Shown piece by piece: positions 1 through 8,646 of a stretch of 8,932 bases of DNA. A program made the translations under genes and the position numbers. This stretch comes from Actinomycetota bacterium. Its GTDB lineage: Bacteria; Actinomycetota; Actinomycetes; Acidothermales; Acidothermaceae. Location: NCBI GenBank assembly GCA_003134755.1, contig PLCK01000193.1:9523-18454 (forward strand), written 5' to 3'. The notes beneath the pieces are model-generated. The model was not told the origin of the DNA and made no database searches. It was given only the letters and a program-made list of their open reading frames with translations. Every line of letters begins with the position of its first letter. The first letter of the stretch is position 1.

Positions 1-813
1 GACCACGGACTGCAGAAGGGCTCGGCCGCACGGGCGGCCGCAGTAGCCGACCTGCTTGCCGACCTCGGCCTCGCTCCGGTCGAGGCGGTCACCGTCGACG
101 TGAGCGGCGCCGGCGGACCCGAGGCCGCCGCCCGGGCCGCACGCTATGGCGCACTCGATGCGGTCGCCGATCGAACCTCAGCAGTGGCGGTGTTGCTCGG
201 CCACACCCTCGATGACCAGGCCGAGACCGTACTGCTCGGCCTCGCGCGCGGGTCGGGCACCCGATCGCTCGCCGGGATGGCAGCGACGTCGGGCCGCGAC
301 GGACGCTATCGGCGTCCCCTTCTTTCCGTCGGGAGAGCCGTCACCACGGCGGCCTGCGCCGATCTCGGCCTGCCGGTGTGGGACGACCCGCACAACGTCG
401 ACCCCGCGTTCGCCAGGGTGCGGGTGCGCGCCGACGTCCTGCCCGTGCTCGAGTCGGCCCTCGGGCCTGGCATCGCCGAGGCACTCGCCCGCACGGCCGG
501 CCTGGCGCGCGACGACGCCGACGCGCTCGACCAATGGGCCGCGGCGACCCACGCGACGCTCGCGTCGGACCGCCCTGAGCTCTCGGCAGACGACCTGGCA
601 ACGCTCCCGGCCGCGGTGCGCCGCCGGGTGCTGCGGCTCGGCGCGATCGCGGCGGGGAGTCCGGCCGGCGCGCTCGGCGCCGTCCACCTCGCGGCGCTCG
701 ACGCCCTGGTCACCGACTGGCACGGCCAGGGCCCGGTCAGCCTGCCGGGCGATCGAGTCGCCGTCCGGCGGTATGGGAGGCTCTCGTTCGGCGGGGGCAC
801 ACAGCAGAACTGA
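1..813 (+). CDS. tilS: tRNA(Ile)-lysidine synthetase TilS, 5'-truncated by window edge
   Basis: TilS uses ATP and lysine to convert the wobble cytidine of tRNA-Ile(CAU) to lysidine, so the tRNA reads AUA and is charged with Ile. The frame is open from base 1. The first visible residues, DHGLQ, match the strand that follows the ATP-binding loop in this family; the SGGxDS P-loop itself lies upstream of the window. A diagnostic HTLDDQAET motif starts at visible codon 68 and is followed by [16 protein letters not shown]. The C-terminal half, from about visible codon 160, resembles the short TilS substrate-binding domain of actinobacteria. With 270 codons visible and actinobacterial homologues of roughly 320-330 residues, about 50 N-terminal residues are missing. 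The stop is 16 nt before hpt, consistent with one operon. The gene is commonly found beside hpt and ftsH. The GTG at 100 is internal, not the start. Confidence 0.95.
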   Translation, partial: DHGLQKGSAARAAAVADLLADLGLAPVEAVTVDVSGAGGPEAAARAARYGALDAVADRTSAVAVLLGHTLDDQAETVLLGLARGSGTRSLAGMAATSGRDGRYRRPLLSVGRAVTTAACADLGLPVWDDPHNVDPAFARVRVRADVLPVLESALGPGIAEALARTAGLARDDADALDQWAAATHATLASDRPELSADDLATLPAAVRRRVLRLGAIAAGSPAGALGAVHLAALDALVTDWHGQGPVSLPGDRVAVRRYGRLSFGGGTQQN

Positions 814-829
814 CGAGGGGCACACCCGG

Positions 830-1393
830 GTGGATCAGTCGGACGTCGGCGACGACCTTGCCGGAATCTTGCTTACCGAAGACCAGATCAGGGCCAAGGT
901 CGCTGAGCTCGCCGCCCAGATCGATGTCGACTACGCGGGCAAGGAGCTGCTGCTCGTCGGCGTCCTCAAAGGCGCGGTCATGGTGATGGCCGACCTGGCG
1001 CGGGCGGTGCACCTGCCGATCACCGTCGACTTCATGGCGGTGTCGTCGTACGGCTCCGGCTCCTCGTCGTCCGGCGTCGTCCGCATCTTGAAAGACCTCG
1101 ACTACGCCATCGAGCGGCGGCACGTGCTGGTGGTCGAGGACATCGTCGACTCTGGCCTGACGCTGTCGTGGCTGGTCGCCAACCTGCGCTCGCGCGGGCC
1201 GGCCTCGGTCGAGGTCTGCGCCCTGATGCGCAAGCCCGAAGCCATCAAGCAGGAGGTCGACGTCCGCTACCTCGGGTTCGACATCCCCCGCGACTTCGTC
1301 GTCGGCTATGGCCTGGACTACGCCGAGAAGTACCGCAACCTGCCGTTCGTGGCCACCCTGCGACCCGCTGTCTACGACCCCGCGCGGGCCTAG
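830..1393 (+). CDS. hpt: hypoxanthine phosphoribosyltransferase
   Basis: This enzyme salvages hypoxanthine and guanine with PRPP to give IMP and GMP in the cytoplasm. The product is 187 residues, normal for the bacterial family. Visible family signatures are [10 protein letters not shown] with Lys47, the flexible loop [11 protein letters not shown] near residues 71-81, and the PRPP-binding motif [11 protein letters not shown] at 101-111 with the acidic pair Glu103-Asp104. The C-terminal segment [19 protein letters not shown] carries the aromatic and acidic residues expected for purine recognition. I chose the GTG at 830 because GAGGGG at 815-820 lies 9 nt before it and the N-terminus then matches family length. 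The same frame stays open far upstream inside tilS, but that is a high-GC artefact. The 16-nt gap to tilS suggests co-transcription. A TilS-HprT complex has been reported to activate ftsH in Bacillus subtilis; whether this holds here is unknown. Confidence 0.96.
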   Translation: MDQSDVGDDLAGILLTEDQIRAKVAELAAQIDVDYAGKELLLVGVLKGAVMVMADLARAVHLPITVDFMAVSSYGSGSSSSGVVRILKDLDYAIERRHVLVVEDIVDSGLTLSWLVANLRSRGPASVEVCALMRKPEAIKQEVDVRYLGFDIPRDFVVGYGLDYAEKYRNLPFVATLRPAVYDPARA

Positions 1394-1428
1394 GGCCGGC
1401 AACCCTTCAGGCGACCCTGCCCGCCTGC

Positions 1429-1456
1429 GGGAACGCCGCGGTCGCGCCGTCGGTTG
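1429..1456 (+). promoter_or_regulatory. candidate ECF sigma (SigR/SigH/SigE-type) promoter for ftsH
   Basis: GGGAAC at 1429-1434 is followed, after exactly 18 nt, by GTTG at 1453-1456. This fits the GGGAA(T/C)-N18-GTT pattern of actinobacterial SigR/SigH and related SigE promoters. It is the best promoter-like match I see in the hpt-ftsH gap. Transcription would begin near 1462 and give a leader of about 185 nt before the ftsH ATG. The -35 element overlaps the 3' arm of a small GC hairpin (CCCGC/GCGGG, 1420-1431) just after hpt that is too weak to call a terminator. The match was made by eye. Confidence 0.4.
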
Positions 1457-1555
1457 TAGTGGTGGCTGATTCGTCGGTGACCGAGAGTCCGTCAGGCGCG
1501 CGGTGTACCGTCGAGGGTGGCCTCAGGTACGTCGTGGGTCGCACTCGGCAGCAGT

Positions 1556-1575
1556 CAGTAACCACCCAGTAACCA
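1556..1575 (+). repeat. two CAGTAACCA direct repeats, 11-bp period, in ftsH leader
   Basis: CAGTAACCA occurs at 1556-1564 and again at 1567-1575, so the copies start 11 bp apart, about one helical turn. Flanking sequence from 1549 to 1603 is also rich in CAG and CAGT (CAGCAGTC, CAGCAACAGTCAGC) and is clearly lower in GC than the genes around it. Same-face spacing suits a protein-binding site. It could equally be an unstructured leader segment or simple sequence drift. Confidence 0.35.
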
Positions 1576-1618
1576 GCACCCAGCAGTCTTCAGCAACAGT
1601 CAGCCGCACCGACCTGGT

Positions 1619-1647
1619 AGGAGGGACGGAGCGCCCGCTCCGCATCC
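1619..1647 (+). promoter_or_regulatory. ftsH ribosome-binding site with hairpin spacer
   Basis: A near-perfect Shine-Dalgarno, AGGAGGG, lies at 1619-1625, but it is 22 nt from the ATG at 1648, far beyond usable spacing. Between them, CGGAGC (1627-1632) and GCTCCG (1637-1642) form a perfect 6-bp stem with a GCCC loop. With the stem folded, the spacing left is 1 nt plus 5 nt, so 6 nt, which is near optimal. No in-frame start exists upstream, because a TAG in that frame sits at 1618-1620. The N-terminus from 1648 matches actinobacterial FtsH, so the start is secure and the spacing is odd. Confidence 0.6.
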
Positions 1648-3729
<2,082 letters not shown>

Positions 3730-3743
3730 TCGGCCGGGTTTCA

Positions 3744-4346
3744 GTGACGCAGGACAGCTCAAACGAGGCTGTCGCTCAGCCGGTCGACCTGGCCCGGATC
3801 GAGCGTGCCGTGCACGAGATCCTGGTCGCCATCGGAGAGGATCCGACGCGCGACGGCCTGGTCAAGACGCCGGCCCGGGTCGCGCGATCGCTCGCCGAGC
3901 AGTTTGCCGGGCTGCGGCAGCGGCCGGAAGATGTCCTGACCACGGCGTTCGACGCCGACCACGACGAGATGATCATTGTGAAGGACATCGAGGTCTACAG
4001 CACCTGCGAGCATCATCTGGTGCCATTCCACGGCGTCGCTCATGTCGGCTATATCCCGAACATGAAGGGCGAGATCACCGGGCTCTCGAAGATCGCCCGG
4101 CTGGTCGACCTCTTCGCCAAGCGGCCGCAGGTCCAGGAGCGCATGACCTCCCAGATCGCCGATGCCATCGAGGAGATCATGGAGCCCCGCGGCGTCATCG
4201 TCGTTGTCGAGTGCGAGCACCTGTGCATGTCGATGCGAGGCGTCCGCAAGCCCGGCGCCCGCACGGTGACGTCTGCTGTCCGCGGGGCCTTCCGCAGCTC
4301 CGACCGCACCAGAGCTGAGGCCCTCCGCCTGATTGCCGGCCGCTGA
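3744..4346 (+). CDS. folE: GTP cyclohydrolase I FolE
   Basis: FolE converts GTP to 7,8-dihydroneopterin triphosphate, the first committed step of folate synthesis, as a toroidal decamer. The 200-residue product is close in length and sequence to M. tuberculosis FolE. Zinc ligands are visible: Cys88 and His91 in STCEHHL, and Cys161 in [10 protein letters not shown]. His90 and His159 match the catalytic histidines. [23 protein letters not shown] and GVRKPGA segments are also typical of the family. An additional Cys157 replaces the more usual Ala next to the third ligand. I prefer the GTG at 3744, 14 nt after the ftsH stop. The Shine-Dalgarno is poor (GGCCGGG at 3732-3738). An in-frame TTG at 3726 overlapping the ftsH stop would add six residues and is a real alternative. 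Tight spacing suggests read-through from ftsH. Confidence 0.96.
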   Translation: MTQDSSNEAVAQPVDLARIERAVHEILVAIGEDPTRDGLVKTPARVARSLAEQFAGLRQRPEDVLTTAFDADHDEMIIVKDIEVYSTCEHHLVPFHGVAHVGYIPNMKGEITGLSKIARLVDLFAKRPQVQERMTSQIADAIEEIMEPRGVIVVVECEHLCMSMRGVRKPGARTVTSAVRGAFRSSDRTRAEALRLIAGR

Positions 4347-4349
4347 TCA

Positions 4350-4364
4350 CGCCGCACGACGGCG
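4350..4364 (+). other. small hairpin after folE
   Basis: CGCCG (4350-4354) and CGGCG (4360-4364) form a perfect 5-bp stem with a 5-nt loop, 4 nt after the folE stop. No T-run follows, so this is not a convincing intrinsic terminator. It could at most stabilise the folE mRNA 3' end. In this GC-rich sequence such a stem may be chance. Confidence 0.25.
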
Positions 4365-4401
4365 ATGCCGCGATCCGGCCGCCAGCCGACCGCGCCAGAC
4401 C

Positions 4402-4407
4402 TACTCT
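4402..4407 (+). promoter_or_regulatory. -10 element, probable leaderless promoter
   Basis: TACTCT fits the actinobacterial -10 pattern TANNNT and ends 7 nt before the GTG at 4415, so transcription would start at or next to the start codon. There is no Shine-Dalgarno in the preceding 30 nt, which fits a leaderless mRNA, common in actinobacteria. No clear TTGACA-like -35 is visible at 16-19 nt upstream. Confidence 0.45.
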
Positions 4408-4414
4408 TGATGCC

Positions 4415-6355
4415 GTGAACGGGGACCCGAACGTCGTGCGCGACAAGTCGCTCGTGCCGCCAGGCGCCAGCAGCCCGCCGGCCGCTCGCAAGGACGCCGT
4501 GCGTCCCGTGGCGGCGCGCGCTGCGGCCGCGCACGCGGCCGTCGCGCCGCGTGCTCCGGCGGCCACCCAACCGCCCTCACCCAAGGACCCCGCGGACGAC
4601 GATCGGATCAGCCGCGAGCGTCGCTCCCGCCGCCGGTGGGTCCCGGTGGTTGCGGGCGCCGTGACGTTCCTGTTCGGTGTGCGGGACATCGCGATGGTGC
4701 TGCGTCCGCATCTTTGGGAGCGGGTGAAGGTTCTCGACCGAGTGTTGCCCGGCAAGGTAGACACTGCCGTCGTTCACGGTGCTGTCGGTGCGGCGCTCGT
4801 CATGTCTGGCGCGCTGCTCATCCTGCTGTCGCACGCGCTGAAGCGTCGCAAGCGGCGCGCTTGGCGTGCGGTCGTCGCCGTGCTCGTGGTGACTGCTGGC
4901 CTCCATCTGGTGCACGACTCGGGTCCGGTGCGGGAGATCGTCGACTGGCTGCCGTTCGACGCCGCGCTGCTGGTGGCGCTGCTCGTGTTCCACAAGGAGT
5001 TCTTCGCTCGCGGCGATCCGCGCACCCGATGGCTCGCGTTGTGGGCGTTCATTGCGCTGGCGGCCAGCAGTTTTGTGGTCGGATCGCTGCTGATCGAGCT
5101 TCGTCCCGGTCAGGTTGTCGGCACCGTGCGGTTCCCCGAGGTTGCGCGCCACGTGGTGTACGGCATGTTCGGCGTCACCGGGCCCGTCCATTTCCGTACC
5201 GACCGGACGAACGATCTCGTCGCGTTCACGCTGGTCGCTATGGGAGCCTTCACCGCTCTCACTGTCGTCTACCTGTTGTTCCGCCCAGCCGAGCCGCGTG
5301 CGATTCTTCGCCCGGACGACGAGGTACGAATGCGCGAGCTGCTTGCGAAGCACGGCGATCGTGATTCGCTCGGCTATTTCGCGCTGCGACGCGACAAGAG
5401 CGTCATCTGGTCGGCGTCCGGCAAGTCGTGCATCACCTACCGGGTGCTGTCCGGCGTCATGCTCGCTACCGGTGATCCGCTCGGTGACTCCGAGGCCTGG
5501 CCCGGCGCCGTCAAGGAATTCATGGCGGAGGCCGAGCGGCACGCCTGGGTGCCCGCGGTCCTTGCGTGCAGTGAACTCGGCGGCGAGGTCTGGACCCGCG
5601 AGACGCACATGTCGGCGCTGGAGTTCGGTGACGAGGCCGTCGTCGACGTCGCCGAGTTCAGCCTCGACGGCCGCACCATGCGCAACGTGCGGCAGATGGT
5701 CAACCGCGTCGATCGCCTGGGCTACACCACCGAGATCTACCGCGTGCGCGACCTGCCGGCCGAGACGGCCAGGGCGTTTCGCGACCAGGCCGCGTCATGG
5801 CGTGGTGCGGAGACAGAGCGCGGTTATTCGATGGCGCTGGGCCGGCTCGGCGACCCGGCCGACGGCGACTGTGTAGCGGTCGCGGCGACCAAGGACGGCG
5901 AACTGCGGGCGTTCCTGCATTTCGTGCCGTGGGGCGACGACGGGCTGTCGCTCGACCTGATGCGGCGTGACCGCGCCGCCGATCCCGGTCTCAACGAGTA
6001 CCTCATCACGGCGGCGTTGCGGGCCTGTCCTGCCCTCGGTGTGAAGCAGGTGTCCTTGAACTTCGCGGTATTCCGATCCGCGCTCGAGCGCGGCGGCCGC
6101 CTCGGTGCGGGCCCCGTGATCAGGGCCTGGCGCGGCCTGTTGGTGTTCGCCTCGCGGTGGTTCCAGATCGAGTCGCTGTACCGCTTCAACGCCAAGTTCC
6201 AACCCGAATGGTTGCCGCGCTACATCGTTTATCCCGGCGCCGCCGACCTGCCGAGGATCGCGATCGCCGCGCTCGAGGCCGAGGCGTTCATCGTGTGGCC
6301 GCATCCGCGCATCAGGCAACTGCGGCAACTGATGCGGCTCGGCCCGGCCGCGTGA
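4415..6355 (+). CDS. LysX/MprF-like aminoacyl-phosphatidylglycerol synthase, no LysRS domain
   Basis: The 646-residue product is a predicted membrane enzyme of the phosphatidylglycerol lysyltransferase (DUF2156) superfamily, which moves an amino acid from tRNA to lipid head groups. Residues 1-74 are Ala/Pro/Arg-rich and probably disordered. Six hydrophobic helices follow at about 75-92, 119-142, 151-168, 178-194, 206-229 and 268-290, resembling the TM region of mycobacterial LysX. The cytoplasmic domain at about 305-630 has family-like stretches: SLGYFALRRDKS, ATGDPLGD, MRNVRQMVNRV, LDLMRRD and LYRFNAKFQPEW. LysX proteins continue into a lysyl-tRNA synthetase; this one stops and folP begins. 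The donor amino acid and lipid cannot be told from sequence. The GTG at 4415 has no Shine-Dalgarno and is probably leaderless. The stop overlaps the folP start by 4 nt. The M. tuberculosis cluster lacks a gene here. I leave the symbol empty. Confidence 0.85.
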   Translation: MNGDPNVVRDKSLVPPGASSPPAARKDAVRPVAARAAAAHAAVAPRAPAATQPPSPKDPADDDRISRERRSRRRWVPVVAGAVTFLFGVRDIAMVLRPHLWERVKVLDRVLPGKVDTAVVHGAVGAALVMSGALLILLSHALKRRKRRAWRAVVAVLVVTAGLHLVHDSGPVREIVDWLPFDAALLVALLVFHKEFFARGDPRTRWLALWAFIALAASSFVVGSLLIELRPGQVVGTVRFPEVARHVVYGMFGVTGPVHFRTDRTNDLVAFTLVAMGAFTALTVVYLLFRPAEPRAILRPDDEVRMRELLAKHGDRDSLGYFALRRDKSVIWSASGKSCITYRVLSGVMLATGDPLGDSEAWPGAVKEFMAEAERHAWVPAVLACSELGGEVWTRETHMSALEFGDEAVVDVAEFSLDGRTMRNVRQMVNRVDRLGYTTEIYRVRDLPAETARAFRDQAASWRGAETERGYSMALGRLGDPADGDCVAVAATKDGELRAFLHFVPWGDDGLSLDLMRRDRAADPGLNEYLITAALRACPALGVKQVSLNFAVFRSALERGGRLGAGPVIRAWRGLLVFASRWFQIESLYRFNAKFQPEWLPRYIVYPGAADLPRIAIAALEAEAFIVWPHPRIRQLRQLMRLGPAA

Positions 6356-7233
6356 GCACCCGTTTGGTGGGGTTCGCCGAACCCCCACCGTTGGTCGGCT
6401 TCGCCGACGTCGGCCGTTGCCGGGTCATGGGTGTCGTGAACGTGACACCCGATTCGTTCTCCGACGGCGGACGCTGGTTCGACGCCGAGGCCGCGATCGA
6501 GCATGGCTTGGGTTTGTGGCACGCGGGCGCCGACATCGTCGACGTGGGCGGCGAGTCGACGCGGCCTGGCGCGCAGCGCATCGACGCCGACGAGGAGCTG
6601 CGACGGGTCCTTCCTGTCGTGCGTGAGCTCGCCGCGGCCGGTGCGGTCGTCAGTATCGACACCATGCACGCCGACGTCGCGCGACAGGCCGTCGGGGCCG
6701 GCGCGGTGCTCGTCAACGATGTCAGCGGCGGCCTCGCCGACGATGCGATGGCGGCTTTCGTCGCATCGTCCGGCGTTCCCTTCGTCGTGATGCACTGGCG
6801 CGGGCACAGCGTCGACATGCAGACCCGCGCACACTACGACGACGTCGTCGTAGACGTGCGGCGCGAACTCGAGCAGCGAATCTCGGTACTCGTCGACGCC
6901 GGTGTCGATACCGAACAGATCGTTGTCGACCCCGGAATCGGGTTCGCGAAAAGCCTTGATTCTGACCACAATTGGGCGTTGCTTCGCCACCTCGACCAGC
7001 TCATCGACCTCGGCCGCCCGGTTCTCGTCGGCGCGTCGCGCAAGGCGTTTCTCGGCCGCCTGCTCGAGTCCGGTGATCCCGCCGTCCCGCGGCCACCCGA
7101 CGAGCGTGACCACGCGAGTGCGGCGACGACGGCTCTCGTCGCCGCATCGGGTGCGTGGGCGGTTCGGGTTCACGACGTACCCGCCAATGTCGACGCGGTG
7201 CTGGTAGCGGCGCGCTGGCGGGCGCAGGCGTGA
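6352..7233 (+). CDS. folP: dihydropteroate synthase FolP
   Basis: FolP condenses 6-hydroxymethyl-dihydropterin pyrophosphate with p-aminobenzoate to give dihydropteroate; it is the sulfonamide target. The 293-residue product has the TIM-barrel signatures [15 protein letters not shown] from residue 26 (with Asn30), [15 protein letters not shown] at 59-73, [41 protein letters not shown], the GASRK loop with Ser229-Arg230-Lys231, and VHDV at 273-276. The tryptophan-containing MHWR motif matches M. tuberculosis FolP1. The start is the GTG at 6352, overlapping the upstream stop as GTGA; the ATG at 6427 would delete the first strand and is rejected. Residues 5-19 contain a duplicated LVGFA unit, encoded by DNA that forms two hairpins right after the start codon. 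It is translationally coupled both to the LysX-like gene before it and to folB after it. Confidence 0.97.
   Translation: MSTRLVGFAEPPPLVGFADVGRCRVMGVVNVTPDSFSDGGRWFDAEAAIEHGLGLWHAGADIVDVGGESTRPGAQRIDADEELRRVLPVVRELAAAGAVVSIDTMHADVARQAVGAGAVLVNDVSGGLADDAMAAFVASSGVPFVVMHWRGHSVDMQTRAHYDDVVVDVRRELEQRISVLVDAGVDTEQIVVDPGIGFAKSLDSDHNWALLRHLDQLIDLGRPVLVGASRKAFLGRLLESGDPAVPRPPDERDHASAATTALVAASGAWAVRVHDVPANVDAVLVAARWRAQA
6364..6408 (+). repeat. 27-bp-period imperfect duplication forming two hairpins in folP 5' end
   Basis: An 18-nt unit at 6364-6381 recurs at 6391-6408 with 15 of 18 identities, a period of nine codons giving LVGFAE and LVGFAD. Each copy sits in an inverted repeat. GGTGGGGTTC (6366-6375) pairs with 6379-6389 over ten base pairs, with one bulged C and a GCC loop. 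GTCGGC (6394-6399) pairs perfectly with GCCGAC (6403-6408) around a TTC loop. The first stem begins only 11 nt after the GTG start codon of folP. No T-run follows, so this is not a terminator. Confidence 0.75.
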
Positions 7234-7631
7234 CACCCGACAGGCGTTCTCGTCGCGACCGCATCGAGCTGCGCGGGTTGGTGGTCCGTGGGCATCACGG
7301 AGTCTTCGATCACGAACGTGCCGAGGGTCAGGACTTCGTCGTCGACGTGACCCTCGAACTCGACACCACGATGGCCGCGTGGAGCGACGAGCTCGCGGAC
7401 ACTGTCGACTATGGCGCGCTGGCACTGTTCATCGCCGCGATCGTCGGCGGTGAGCCGGTGCACCTGCTCGAGACGTTGGCCGACCGGATCGCGACTGCCT
7501 GCCTGGCCGACATCCGCGTCGCCTCGGTAGAAGTCGCCGTACACAAGCCGCATGCTCCGATCCCTCTGACGTTCGACGACGTCGTCGTCAGCATCCGCAG
7601 GTCCCGCCCGCCGGCCCCGGACCCGGCGTGA
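7230..7631 (+). CDS. folB: dihydroneopterin aldolase FolB
   Basis: FolB cleaves 7,8-dihydroneopterin to 6-hydroxymethyl-7,8-dihydropterin and glycolaldehyde. The 133-residue product is slightly longer than the usual core of about 120 because of a basic N-terminus ([14 protein letters not shown]) and a Pro/Ala-rich tail. Family motifs are [20 protein letters not shown], with the substrate-site Glu at 29, [19 protein letters not shown], and [13 protein letters not shown], with the catalytic Lys at 106. These match M. tuberculosis FolB closely. The GTG at 7230 overlaps the folP stop as GTGA, and the stop overlaps folK the same way, so translation is probably coupled along folP-folB-folK. An internal start cannot be excluded, but none would give a better ribosome site. 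Confidence 0.96.
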   Translation: MTPDRRSRRDRIELRGLVVRGHHGVFDHERAEGQDFVVDVTLELDTTMAAWSDELADTVDYGALALFIAAIVGGEPVHLLETLADRIATACLADIRVASVEVAVHKPHAPIPLTFDDVVVSIRRSRPPAPDPA

Positions 7632-8173
7632 GAGCAGTACTCGCTCTCGGCGCGAACCTCGGCGATCGCGCGGCGGCGTTGCAGGCCGCGGTTGACGCGA
7701 TCGATAGAGCGAACCGGGTCGTGGCGCTCTCGGCAATCTTCGAGACCACGCCGGTCGGCGGTCCGTCGCAGCCCGACTTCTACAACGCGGTCGTCGTGGT
7801 CGACACGAAGCTGGCCGCCATCGAACTGCTCGACCTCGCGCATCGCATCGAGGACGCCGCCGGGCGGGTGAGGCTCGAGCATTGGGGCCCCCGCACCCTG
7901 GACGTCGATGTGCTGGCGTACGGCGACCTGCGCAGCGACGACCCGGTGCTGACCCTGCCGCACCCCCGGGCACACGAGCGTGCGTTCGTGCTGCTGCCGT
8001 GGCTCGACGCAGACCCTGCCGCCCGGATCGTTGGCCTCGGGGCGGTGGCCGACCTGGCGGCTACGGTCGACACGGACGGCGTCCGCCGGCTCGAGCAGCC
8101 GTCCCTACGATGGGCCGGGGCGTCCTCGACGACGGGAGCCGCCGGAGCCGCCGGAGACGGGGAGGGTAGATGA
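7628..8173 (+). CDS. folK: 2-amino-4-hydroxy-6-hydroxymethyldihydropteridine pyrophosphokinase FolK
   Basis: FolK (HPPK) transfers pyrophosphate from ATP to 6-hydroxymethyl-dihydropterin, making the FolP substrate. The 181-residue product opens with the typical [10 protein letters not shown], then [50 protein letters not shown] with the magnesium-binding Asp92 and Asp94, and [15 protein letters not shown]. The core ends near residue 155. The last 25 or so residues are a Gly/Ala/Thr-rich tail whose DNA contains two tandem GGAGCCGCC units (8135-8143 and 8144-8152). The start GTG at 7628 overlaps the folB stop as GTGA. The stop at 8171-8173 overlaps an ATG that opens a 9-codon mini-ORF. The gene supplies the step between FolB and FolP in the same operon. 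Confidence 0.97.
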   Translation: MRAVLALGANLGDRAAALQAAVDAIDRANRVVALSAIFETTPVGGPSQPDFYNAVVVVDTKLAAIELLDLAHRIEDAAGRVRLEHWGPRTLDVDVLAYGDLRSDDPVLTLPHPRAHERAFVLLPWLDADPAARIVGLGAVADLAATVDTDGVRRLEQPSLRWAGASSTTGAAGAAGDGEGR

Positions 8174-8199
8174 CGAGGTCCGTCCGGCTGCGCCGATGA
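8170..8199 (+). CDS. possible 9-codon Arg-rich mini-ORF (MTRSVRLRR)
   Basis: An ATG at 8170 overlaps the folK stop as ATGA, with GGAGGG at 8161-8166 just before it (3-4 nt spacing, short but purine-rich upstream). It encodes nine residues, four of them Arg, and ends at a TGA (8197-8199) that overlaps the ATG of the DUF3180 gene at 8196, again as ATGA. It therefore spans exactly the folK-DUF3180 gap with a 4-nt overlap at each end. The likely role, if real, is to carry ribosomes onto a gene that lacks its own good Shine-Dalgarno; the peptide itself may be irrelevant. It may be chance. Confidence 0.35.
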   Translation: MTRSVRLRR

Positions 8200-8645
8200 T
8201 GCCCACCCGCGCGACAATCCTGCTCGCACTAGCCCTCGGGTTCGGCGTCGTCAGCTGGCTAGTCGTCCGCAACGACTACAACTCCCTGCCTGCGCTGCCG
8301 GTTGTCGGCCCAGTGACGCTTGTCGTCCTGGCGGTCTTCGAATTCGTATACGCGTTCTCGGTGCGCTCACGATTGCGCAATCCGGGATCGCCTCCCATCG
8401 AACCGATCTTCGTGGCGAAACTGGCCGTGCTTGCCAAGGCGAGCAGCCATGCGGGGGCGATCGTGGCCGGGTTGTATGGCGGATTTCTCGCCTACACGCT
8501 GAACCATCTCGGTGAGCCTCGCATTGACGCGGACAGCCGCGCCAGCGGCTTGAGTGTCGCGGCATCGCTGGCGCTCGTGGCGGCAGCGCTGTTCCTCGAG
8601 TACAACTGCCGGGTACCCCGTTCGCCGGACGAGCGCGACGATTGA
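8196..8645 (+). CDS. DUF3180 family membrane protein
   Basis: This 149-residue protein has four predicted membrane helices at about 6-24, 35-54, 86-103 and 118-136. The conserved DUF3180 core is visible at residues 70-97, where PIFVAKLAVLAKASSHAGA leads into a small-residue helix. The family is almost always found after folK in actinobacteria (Rv3605c in M. tuberculosis), and its function is unknown. The N-terminus PTR followed by a hydrophobic helix fits relatives and places the start at the tandem ATG-ATG, 8196 or 8199; I use the first. No good Shine-Dalgarno stands at normal distance (GAGG at 8175-8178 is 17 nt away), so initiation may depend on coupling to translation from upstream. The gene ends 1 nt before the next GTG. 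Confidence 0.88.
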   Translation: MMPTRATILLALALGFGVVSWLVVRNDYNSLPALPVVGPVTLVVLAVFEFVYAFSVRSRLRNPGSPPIEPIFVAKLAVLAKASSHAGAIVAGLYGGFLAYTLNHLGEPRIDADSRASGLSVAASLALVAAALFLEYNCRVPRSPDERDD

Positions 8646-8646
8646 T

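Noticed and set aside
146..829. A possible long N-terminal extension of hpt, because its frame is open through tilS
   Set aside because: The extension is Arg/Pro/Ser-rich out-of-frame translation of tilS. GTG 830 has a Shine-Dalgarno and gives the normal Hpt length.
1420..1431. CCCGC/GCGGG hairpin as an hpt terminator
   Set aside because: The stem is only 4-5 bp with a 2-4 nt loop and has no T-run, so it is not enough for an intrinsic terminator call.
1506..1511. TACCGT as a housekeeping -10 box for ftsH
   Set aside because: It fits TANNNT, but there is no TTGACA-like -35 at 16-19 nt and no properly placed extended -10, so it is likely chance.
4577..5608. A 343-codon minus-strand open frame opposite the LysX-like gene
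   Set aside because: It is a shadow of a plus-strand gene with clear TM helices and domain motifs. The antisense product is low-complexity and Arg/His/Gln-rich.
6229..7425. A 398-codon minus-strand open frame opposite folP and folB
   Set aside because: It crosses two well-supported plus-strand genes and shows no family motif. This is a typical GC-rich antisense artefact.
8135..8156. Tandem GGAGCCGCC units near the folK end as a regulatory repeat
   Set aside because: There are only two in-frame copies, which encode a Gly-Ala-Ala tail. Low-complexity coding drift explains them.
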